Shown here piece after piece: positions 55,532 through 64,000 of a DNA stretch of 64,000 bases. The notes beneath the pieces are model-generated. The model saw only the letters and a list, made by a program, of their open reading frames with translations. It made no database searches and was not told where the DNA came from. The stretch's first letter is position 1. The number at the start of each line of letters is the position of its first letter. The stretch is from Diaporthe sp. PMI_573 (lineage: Eukaryota > Ascomycota > Sordariomycetes > Diaporthales > Diaporthaceae). The stretch covers positions 248,001-312,000 of the forward strand of contig JAJTUP010000031.1 of NCBI GenBank assembly GCA_021399435.1, in the 5' to 3' direction. The position numbers and the translations under genes were made by a program.

Positions 55532-57614
55532 TTACTCTTGTCCTGTGCTGGCATCTACTCGATCTCGATGGTAGAGAAACCAGAAGCATCCCTTCGCTTC
55601 GGGCCGTGGCGTGGATTCGATCTTTGGATGCAATGAAACCCATACTTGCTGCTTCACCAGAATAGTGGGAGGACCCCAAGTTCTGTCGTCTGTCTCCGTC
55701 AAGAACAATGCCGGAATAGCTGGGCAGATCACTCTCAGCCGCCTTTTGATCTCATCATCTGACAGCAGCTTTCTCATCTTCTCCAATCTGAACCTTGGAG
55801 GACCCTCTCCGAAGTTTTTGCAGTCCAAATTTGCGAGATCGCGGAAGAATTCAGCCTCGAGCATGCAAGGTTCAGACCAGTAAGCCGGGACATCCAGCGA
55901 GTACTTGTCAATGGCGCATGCCATGTTGTCACCTAGCTTGATAGCAGGCATGACAACTTCCTCCCGGAGAGAGACTTTTGCTGCGTCTAGGTCGGCCTGG
56001 TTGCTGTGTCCCAGTAGTGCTTCCAGGCCAACTTCACGGATGATCGCGCCAGCGAGGACATGAGAAAATTCAACACGAAGGGCTTGTGTCGCCTCACGGG
56101 ATAGAATTGCCGTTACAGCCTCTGACATCCAGCGGCGGGAATTGTACAAGCCTGGGTTCAGTCAGTCAGCCAGTTCGTTACTGTCACATCGGTAATTTAA
56201 CAACTCTTGCCACGCAGATGTTTCACTCACTCTTCGAAGAATCCGAGTTCAGCTTCATTGAGAGCTCTAGCTGTTTGATGACATCGATCTCTTTCTGTAA
56301 TTCATGGTCGCCGTACAGGACCTTGGCAGAGAAGACCTTGTCAACAAGGAGGTCGAAAATCATCACCAAGAGCACATTTTCATCTGCCCCGGGGAATTTG
56401 CTCGCGGTACGAAAGTCTTGATTCCGCATTCTGGAAATAAGCACTCCCGCATCTTGTACCCAGATCTCTCGAGCACGTTCGGATGCCTGGAAACACTGCT
56501 CAGAATTGCTGATTGCCGGTCGCAGGTAAGTCGTGATCCAAATCTGGATTCCACCGACTAGAGATTTGAAACCCTGGAACCCATCCCATAGCGTAAGTGT
56601 CAAGTCAATCACTAGTATGATGCTGTGTTATTTTGTACTTACATTCGTGACTACTTCGCGAGGAATCAGAGCGCCCAGGTTGCCACCCATCTTGATGATG
56701 TGTTCTTGAGCTGATTTGAGCTTTGATTGCAAGGCCAAGAGATCGCTCTGTAAAACTGGAATCTCGGCAACAAGTTCGTCCTTTGGTGGTTCCTGGTTCT
56801 GCACCAGCGGATCATGTAGGCCTTTCAAGTGTGGTGTACTTCTAGCCATCGTCTGTGACCTCAAATTGGCCCTTGCTTTTTTCTTCTGAACCCTCAGGGC
56901 TCTTCTCGGAGAACTCTCTTCCGAGTCAGATGTCCATTCAAACTCGTCTTTCTCTGATTCCTGAAGCCGGTCTGCCTTCAAGCCATGGCCTGCATCAACA
57001 GCCTTTGTCACAATCAGAAGAGTTTCAATAAGACGACACATGGAGGACTTGTGTTGTGAATGTTGATTCTGTTCATGGGATACTCGGGAATGCTCGTGCG
57101 TGAACCGGTTGAAATCGATAGACAATTGTTGCAACTGATGTTGCAATTCCTGCATGCGACGACGCATCTCGTTTGATGTATCTGAAATGATGTTACGATA
57201 GAATGCGACTTCTTGCTCTTGAGCTGTAGATTCTGCTTTCAATCTCTCAAACTTCAGCAGCAACTCGTGGTAATCTTGTTGCAACATGTCCTCAGTCGCT
57301 TCAGGAAGCTCACGCCCCTTGTGCAATTCATGGTGCAGTCTCTCCAGACTCTCGTGTTCGATATTTGCATCATATCCCTCTTGATTCTGTCGAGATTGAC
57401 TCTCTTTCGGGTTTGAGGCTCCCGCGACGATTGCATTTGCCCAGCATCTTGAGGAATGAGGCCAGCATCTTGAGGAATGAGACCAGCACACAGCTAGACT
57501 TGCGCTGTGACGGGACGATTGAAAGTGGGATAGAAAGTAAAAACGGGCTTTCATCTTTTTGCTCTGTGACTTGGCGATCCTTCCACGCAGGCAAAAAGAT
57601 CGTTCACGAGTCAT
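55532..57614 (-). CDS. Coiled-coil hypothetical protein A flanking the Hsp70-like gene
   Basis: Three exons on the minus strand: 56643-57614 (start uncertain), 56231-56573 and 55532-56151; introns of 69 and 79 nt. From about 57436 inward the protein is clearly coding: a long coiled coil (ESLERLHHELHKGRELPEA, LQQDYHELLLKFERLKAES, MRRRMQELQHQLQQLSIDF), a basic linker, a second short coil (LLALQSKLKSAQEHIIKMGG), then a helical C-terminal domain with GFKSLVGGIQIWITTYLRPA, NVLLVMIFDLLVDKVFSAKVLYG, RRWMSEAVTAIL and RRLRVICPAIPALFL. The order matches gene B at 62393-63688 (coiled coil, ...LMACIWQFLMVRVFS..., WRKQAIDAVF, SRLYKVCVIQPAL). I do not know the family. The 5' frame to 57893 is open but unlike coding; ATG 57614 or 57554 are possible starts. 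A 20-bp direct repeat lies at 57443-57482. Confidence 0.65.
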
Positions 57615-58544
57615 GAGAAACTTCAATAGCTGCTGCCAGGGCACGCTTGATCTTTTTCGTTCTTGTTGAGAAGTTCTGATTCGAGAAGAAAGCCAATAGT
57701 TAGTTGTGCTCGAAGGTTCCTGCATCGGAAACAACTTGCAAGGATCAGACTGCAGAATTCGCGGACACAGGATTTTCAGTGAATTTCCAAGGATGAAGAC
57801 AGATCGTAAACCACATGCACTCATGGTTATCGTCCCTCGGTGATTATTGCGGCGTTCGTACACATTGACCATTCTAAATACACTTTTCCCCAAAGAGACT
57901 GTCCTCGATCACAAAGGTGCCCGAGTGTATGTCGTCACTGACACTGTGGAGGCGCAACGTTTCTTGTTGGGACCAATTTCGACCACACTGACAATCATGG
58001 TCTGATAGCCTATGCAGTTGGTTTCATTTCTGCATTATGTGGCTTTGTATCCATCTTCAAGTTGTGTCACTTTGAATAGTCGGCATTGTAGCAACGCTGA
58101 GCGGAGCATGTCTGACGATGCAAGTTTGACACAAAGTTGCATTGACTTTTTACCAGCATTGAGCAACCTAATTTCCTCTGAAAGCATGCATGAAGAGATC
58201 CATAGTTCGCAGCCTGGCCGTCATAATCTGTGTGTCTCAGGTCTCTTTGAGATATTCAACCGAATGGCATCAACACAAAGCAGAGCTGTAATACATGGGA
58301 AAACCATTCTTAAGGAAGGGAATATGCCGGTTGAGAACAGCCAATTGACTGTTTTTCGTGACCTTGCCTTTGCCAGAGTTGTGGAAAGGAAGGCAAGTTT
58401 TCCAAGCCCTACTTGAGGAGACACAGGTATTTACTATTTTTGGCAACGGCTTCTCTCACTGTCGTCAAAGGGGTGCTAATCATCTTTACGTTAGTTGTGA
58501 TTCTCCACAGTATTCCGTCGACCACTCTCTATTCAGAATCAAGC
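57615..58544. other. Divergent promoter region of gene A and the Hsp70-like gene
   Basis: No gene recognised. ORF 58012-58416 and the long extension of gene A's frame to 57893 have no motif. A CT-rich stretch at about 58510-58540 precedes ATG 58545. Confidence 0.5.
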
Positions 58545-60451
58545 ATGGCATCCCTAGCTCGGAATCGGATCATCGTTGGTGTCGACTTCGGTACCACGTT
58601 TTCAGGCGTTGCCTGGGCGATATGCTCAGAGAATCACTCGGAAGATGTCGAGGTCATCACAAGATGGCCAAACAGTGCAGGATTGATGACAACCTCACAC
58701 AAGGTCCCAACAAAATTCAGACTCGGACTTCCTTGGAACATTGAACCTCAGTGGGGTCTTGCAATACCCTCTGATGTCCCCAGCAACGAAGTCTTGCAGT
58801 TTTTCAAACTGTGAGTCTGGTAGAATTTTACGTGAGTAGTTGTTTGGATAGAAGAATGCTGATGACTTCACGCAGAAAATTGGATGAAAGGGCTTCAGCG
58901 GCCACGTTGATACCCGAAAATATCCGCGCATACGATGAGCGGCGGACAGATCAGGTGATCGCCGACTATCTGTCTTGCCTTGGGGCTGCAGCACTGCAGA
59001 GTTTGGCTCAACGCGTTGGACCCGACTGGGCCAAAGACTTCGAGCTGAAGTACGTGCTCACTGTTCCAGCTATTTGGAACGAGCGAGCAACTCAACGAAC
59101 CAGGCGGGCATTCCAGGACGCGATGAATATTCGCGACACCCGAAATATCACTGTGATTTCAGAGCCGGAGGCTGCTGCCATCTGTGAGCTCCAGCAGGCG
59201 ACGGACCGGATTGTCAGCGAAGGCGAAGGGGTAATGATCCTTGATGCTGGCGGTGGCACCGTTGACCTCATCAGCTACGTCATTCGGCAACTGCACCCGC
59301 TCATAGTTGACGAGGCAGCTGCAGGATCTGGTGATGTGTGCGGTGGTGCCACGGTCACCAGTCGCTTCGAAACCTGGCTCGTGTCCAAAATCGGAGATCA
59401 GCAATTCTTCGATGACGATGTGCGCACTGAAGCCGTTGAATGGTTTGATATCCGTGTAAGTCACCCAAGGCTGAAGGAGTGACACTCTTGGCTCATCACG
59501 ACACTGAGAAATTCCCATAGGTCAAACCCCGAGTCAACTCTGCTTATTTGGCGAGCAATCGTATATTCCATGTGCAGGTCCCGGGGCTTTCGGACAACCC
59601 CCAAGCTGGCATTGTCAGTGAGCTTCTCGAAATGTCGACCTTCGACATTGTTTCATTCTTCCAACCCAGTATCGAGAGGATCAAACTTTTGGTTGCGGAG
59701 CAGATCGCTGCCTCAAATGTTCCCATCATGGCCATCATTATGGTGGGCGGATACGGAAAATGTCAATACCTGAAGGAAGAGCTTGAGCAGGATCCTGTGG
59801 TCAGAGAGCGAAACATACAAGTCCATCGGTCGGATCGTGCTTGGACAGCCGTAGTTCAAGGTGCGGTGATGAAGGGTCTCTATGAAGCCAGGCCCCACGA
59901 CAGTACACGCATCAGGATTGGCCACTACAAGGCACGCAAACATTATGGCACGGAGCTCACTGTCCCCTATCATGACTCGGTTCACTCTGAGATCTCCGAA
60001 AAGTGCCGCTGGGATGGGTTGAACGGCTGTTTCGAGGTAGAGGTCATGGACTGGTTCATCAAGCAGGTAAGTCATGAGCCATTGAGCCAGCCTCAGATAG
60101 TGCGCCATTGCTAATATAGGTGCTATCTCCAAGGGAGATCCTGTCACTGAGTCGCGTCCGTTCTTCAAGCACTTCTCGGTGACAAGCAGAGTCAATCATG
60201 GCAAGCCTCGACGGCTTTACCTCATCATCTACACTGATGAGACATCCCAGGTTGCGCCTCTGAGCAAGACTGAACAGGTGCGCGAGCTCTGTGTTGTTGA
60301 AGCCGACCTCAGCCAGATTCCTGAAAGTCAGATGAACATGCGCCGAGGCATTGACGGCTTCATGTATTTCTCTACCGAGGGTCAGATCGAAATTGTCTGT
60401 GAGTGTTTAGACTTTCTGTGTCAATTTATTCTTTCCGAGTCCGCCGCCTAA
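58545..60451 (+). CDS. Fungal Hsp70-like ATPase, about 569 aa
   Basis: Exons 58545-58810, 58876-59455, 59521-60066 and 60134-60451 (introns 65, 65 and 67 nt). Actin/Hsp70 landmarks are intact: phosphate-1 IIVGVDFGTTFSGVAWA (9-25), YVLTVPAIWNERAT, connect-1 ISEPEAAAI (184-190), phosphate-2 ILDAGGGTVDLIS (212-219), adenosine motif IIMVGGYGKCQYL (357-362) and WFIKQGDPVTESRP. This is the fungal Hsp70-like group, which lacks the canonical substrate-binding domain; ATP binding is likely, the client unknown. The C-terminus is uncertain: reading on gives ESAA-stop at 60451, splicing at GTGAGT (60401) gives an immediate stop, and a VDQSQTITFTLIYNG segment near 60462-60505 suggests a former or alternative last exon. 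It sits between two coiled-coil genes of matching layout. Confidence 0.85.
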
Positions 60452-62392
60452 TACAGAGAGTAGACCAGTCGCAGACCATCACATTCACCCTGATATACAA
60501 CGGTAAGCACTGTGCAAATTTCAGAATGGATGTGGCCACTGGCACTAGGTACCTATATGTTAGGTCAGCGATACAATAGCGTCAGTGTCGACTTCTTGTA
60601 ATTGGGTTCCTTGAAGAAAGGGCAGCAGGACCTTTGTTCCTAGGGGAGGACTCAGTAGTGAAATTGCATTAGATGTGCTTTCTGTCGTTGGGATAAGCAT
60701 GGGCTGTTTGTGCCAAGAGGTCATGAACAGCCTTTACTCAGCTGTGTCTGTCTCTTTGAAGCGAGAGGACAACTAGAGCTACAGGAACAATAGACTGGCC
60801 ATTGATCAAACTGCTCCAGGCCCAATTAGTGGAGCAGGGCTCACAGGGATTTTTGTCTGATCTCTTCAATCAAGCCCATGAGATGGCAAGCTCAAGTTCT
60901 GGATTTAAAATTCATGACACATTGTCTTTCGCTAAAAATGAAGCTATCCAGAGGACGTTTGTGGGGTAAATACTGGCGTCAAGACCAGCGAAAATACCGT
61001 TTTCTATTATCATTTATAGGAACCAATGCACTCCCACCTGACACTGCGTATGTTGTTACTTGTTGAAAAAAGTTTTGCTGTCATGTCATTCTGAAATCGC
61101 TGGCTTTTCAAGCCATACCGTGCTTTGGTGAACCAGAGAGGAGTTCACTATCCAACTCAATACTTATTGCTATTTAGCTACATTATGGATGTTTTTTAGG
61201 CTTCGAAACTATCACTATAATGTTCCTCTCGAACTGATGATCAATTGGTGTATTCTATCACACCTGAATAAATTTCTAGTAATTAGAAAACGAACTTTGA
61301 GGCTGAAAATGGTCGTGGAGCTGAATTAGTCTGAGAATTTGAGTGTGGATAGAGTTAATTCAGACTACCTGATCTCCGGGAGATTCCCATGCTATTTATA
61401 CACAAATCGATCCTTTGACAGGTAGCAGACGTTTTCGTCACTAATAAAGGAATAGATTATTCCTTTGCAAGTGCCGAATGCGGAAGCCTATTGCCGCAAG
61501 CAGTTGAACACCGGAAACGTATTTTTACAATTAGATTGTAGGCAGAATTAGACTTCTAGAGGAGGTTCCTTTCTTCTAAGGAAACTCCCTCCTAATTCCT
61601 ACAGAGTGGCTCTTCTGCTTTAAGATGCTGGCTGGCCGAAATAGAATCCCCTTTTCCCCTTTTGGGTACCATTTCTTTTTAAAAATGAGTTTCTGGTAGG
61701 TCTACATATCTAAACCTGGGTCTAAATCTAAATCTGGGTGGGTCCAGGTCTAAATCTGAATCTAGGTCTAGGTCTGATCTTGAATTTAAAGAAGGAAGGA
61801 AGGAAGGAAGGAAGGAAGAAAAGAAGAAAAGAAGAAAAGAAGAAAAGAAGAAAAGAAGAAAAGAACTCCCCTATTCTAAGTGAATGTATTTATTACGCTC
61901 TCTGTAACCGCTTTTGTGCTCTGTAACCGCTTTTCTGCTGGGTAACCGCCTTTCTACTGTGTGACCACTTTCTCTGTAAGTCTATTTACCTTAGAAAGGC
62001 ACTAAATGGCTAATTGGTAGCTTTGAAGGAGAGATATAACTGTTTTATAAACGCATTAATAGTCGGTCTTAGAGAAAACGCATTCGAATAGGTAAATAGA
62101 GGCCATAGTGACTTTCTCTGCAGTCCAGCAAAGCACGGTATGAAGCCGATTGCATCTGAATGCCGCCGCAAAGACGCGTTGTGCCACAAAGCCTCAATGT
62201 GTCTTTGTGTAAGTCTTCAAACGCTAAGCGCCGCAGCCGGTCAGTGCCGGTCCCAAAGCGGTCTACCATTTAATGATAACGAGCTGCCACGCCTTGGGAC
62301 TCAAGGCTTCCATCCCCCAGATAGCTGAGCCCAGAGAACGCCAACCGTAGCTACCCAGATCTTCGACTAATATCCAGCAAAAAGGACGCAAT
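60452..62392. other. Long intergenic region with simple repeats, no gene
   Basis: About 1.9 kb. It contains a possible last exon of the Hsp70-like gene (about 60462-60505), GGTCTAAATCT-type repeats (61710-61780), a purine run (61791-61864) and four diverged copies of CTCTGTAACCGCTTTT (61897-61965). No ORF with motifs. Confidence 0.6.
61791..61965. repeat. Purine microsatellites and 18-bp tandem repeat
   Basis: (GAAG)n followed by (AAAAGAAG)n from about 61791 to 61864, strongly strand-asymmetric. Then about four degenerate copies of an 18-20-bp unit with core GTAACCGCYTTT at 61897-61965. No coding role. Confidence 0.85.
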
Positions 62393-63688
62393 ATGTCAGC
62401 TTCATCCACCATGCAGCGCGCAAACTTTTTGGAAGACGAGAATCAGGCCCTGATAAAACAAATACGGAGCTTGAATATGGAAATAAACAGGCAAATGGGC
62501 ATTAACCGCGCAATTCGGGTGTCGCAATCAAAAGCCCTTGTCTTGAAAGAAACCGTGGTGGAAGTAGGTCCCGTCGAACATCTACTGTTGAAGAATGAAC
62601 ATTGAAAGAATTCTAGAAATTTGGAGAGATAATCTATCTTGTCACCACACTTGTTCAAGAGATGGCTTTACTATTGCAAATCCCATCGCACAGAAACCGC
62701 GTCGTAAAAGCTATGAAAACGGACGGGGAAGCACAGTTTTTTCGGGATGCTTTAAAAAAGAACAACGACCTCCGAGAGCTGGCAATACAGCCCCTCGCCA
62801 CCGAGTTTCAGATATTGATGGCGTGTATCTGGCAATTCCTAATGGTAAGAGTGTTCTCGTTCGAAGGTTCGAGGAACTTTTATTCTGCGAAGGGTCAGAA
62901 TGCCGGGTACTACATCAAGAACATCGCCGAGATCGAGTACCTGATGACATATGAGAACGAGACAGGGTCAGGTAGGATGCTTCACGAAACAGACCACAAA
63001 GAGGAGAGTGGATTGTTAATCTCCCACAGATGAATATGCCAGACTAGCATGGAGGAAGCAAGCCATTGACGCCGTGTTCCAGACCGGCGACTTGTATGGT
63101 TACGGACGGACCGCAGAGTTCCCAAAGGAAGACCACCCGTGGCTCGTGTCGACTAGGCAAGAGAATATCGAGAAGATGGCTTCTAAACTGCTTGAGGCTC
63201 TTGACGTATTCCTCGGAACTCTCCCCAATGGCCTAGACCGCACACGAGAGGTGGTCGCCCATGCAGTCCAACTAAACGAATACATAATGCACCAGTTAGA
63301 ACAGGTTTACAAGATTGACTTTGATACTGGCGAGCCTGATGATTTTTACGAGAACCTGGACAATATGCAGATGACTGCTGTCAACACAGACAGCGGCGAT
63401 ACGGTATCGGTAAGGCATGCAATCAAAGGCAGGAGCCAGGAAGACATTCGGAGCCGTCTGTACAAGGTCTGTGTAATACAGCCTGCACTCAAACATCAAG
63501 AGAGCTCAGGACTGACTGCCAGGGAGCATGAATTTGGGCCAATCGAGACGAAGGTCAAGTCAAGAGTGGCGGTGGGCTGGGCTACTATTATGAACAGGAA
63601 CAACTTGAATCCGCCTGAGGATCCAAGGATGTTCTACATCATGGCTCAGAGCCTTGGTTTCGCTCCCCTCAGACAGTCATCAACCTGA
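62393..63688 (+). CDS. Coiled-coil hypothetical protein B flanking the Hsp70-like gene
   Basis: Three exons: 62393-62563, 62617-62971 and 63030-63688 (introns 53 and 58 nt), 394 residues, ATG 62393. The N-terminus is a coiled coil (NFLEDENQALIKQIRSLNME), then VKAMKTDGEAQFFRDALKKNNDL, LATEFQILMACIWQFLMVRVFSFEG, a WRKQAIDAVFQTGDLYGYG segment, a helical middle (MASKLLEALDVFLGTLPNG, VVAHAVQLNEYIMHQLEQVY) and SRLYKVCVIQPAL with a final KSRVAVGWATIMN. The second intron decides the frame: it joins GSG to DEYARLAW. Exon layout and segment order resemble gene A (55532-57614), although identity is low by eye. No signal peptide or membrane helix. Family not recognised; association with the Hsp70-like gene suggests a partner or client role (inference). 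Confidence 0.75.
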
Positions 63689-64000
63689 GTTACACGTGAT
63701 GATGGAGGAGGAAAGGCTCCAACAAGACTTTTGATATTGAAATTCTAATATCATCCTTACAAGCCCCGTGTGAAGTGAGCATGATCATAGAACGTGGCCG
63801 TCTTGCATCCGGCGTTGGTCATTGCCCCCATTGTCGTGAAACATATCTATAACACCTGCAGCAGAAACCGAGAAATGAGCACCTGAGCGGTCCTCAAATT
63901 GCTCGACCTTTTACTCCCTGGATGGGGTTTCCTGACGCTCTGTGCACTGAATGAATGAATGCCCGCATCCATTTGATCCCCCAATAGAATCGTACCATGC
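63689..64000. other. 3' flank, no gene recognised
   Basis: No ORF or repeat noticed in the last 312 bases. Confidence 0.5.

Noticed and set aside
57615..57893. N-terminal extension of coiled-coil gene A to ATG 57893
   Set aside because: The frame is open, but the sequence does not resemble the rest of the protein and overlaps the probable divergent promoter.

Overview
The window looks like nuclear DNA of a filamentous ascomycete, most likely a plant- or insect-associated Sordariomycete (inference). The evidence is short introns of about 45-200 nt with GT...AG ends, typical fungal families (HET, Zn2Cys6 regulator, Egh16-like secreted protein, SET, MYND and RBR proteins, P450, GMC oxidoreductase, fungal Hsp70-like ATPases), and AT-rich transposon remains full of TAA/TAG stops as left by repeat-induced point mutation (RIP). 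No rRNA, tRNA or CRISPR was recognised.

Layout. 1-14 kb: the 3' part of an M61-like metallopeptidase gene, then a HET-domain gene cut in two. Its N-terminal part ends at 2972 and its C-terminal part resumes at about 12069. The 9.1 kb between them is bounded by a 10-bp inverted repeat and holds a RIP-degraded Fot1/Pogo element, AT-rich debris, a decayed ORF and one intact 352-codon gene. 14-25 kb: a three-exon Egh16-like secreted protein, a seven-exon divergent Hsp70-like ATPase, a Myb-like protein and a proline-rich protein. 25-34.6 kb: a dihydroxybenzoate-decarboxylase-like amidohydrolase convergent with an O-methyltransferase, a SET-domain protein, a secreted DUF8021-type protein and an amidoligase-like protein. 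35-40.8 kb: a nine-exon Zn2Cys6 regulator and a two-exon MYND protein. 41-53 kb: intact genes (P450, GT2 glycosyltransferase) mixed with decayed ones (APH kinase, AIG2-like, a GT32 gene with compensating frameshifts, a GMC oxidoreductase with stops and frameshifts). A foldback element lies upstream of the P450. 53.7-63.7 kb: an RBR-type E3 ligase with a 14-nt microexon, then a canonical fungal Hsp70-like gene flanked on both sides by coiled-coil genes of matching architecture.

How the genes may work together. The decarboxylase/O-methyltransferase pair and the P450 could act on small aromatic compounds, but no PKS or NRPS is present, so no complete biosynthetic cluster can be claimed. The GT2 and GT32 genes are adjacent and co-directional and may act on one polysaccharide or glycan. 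The Hsp70-like gene with its two flanking coiled-coil genes is the best candidate for an undescribed functional module. The HET gene is a probable loss of a self-recognition gene by mobile DNA.

Exon boundaries were read by eye from splice sites, reading phase and family resemblance. Each spliced model given sums to an intact frame, but none has transcript support here.
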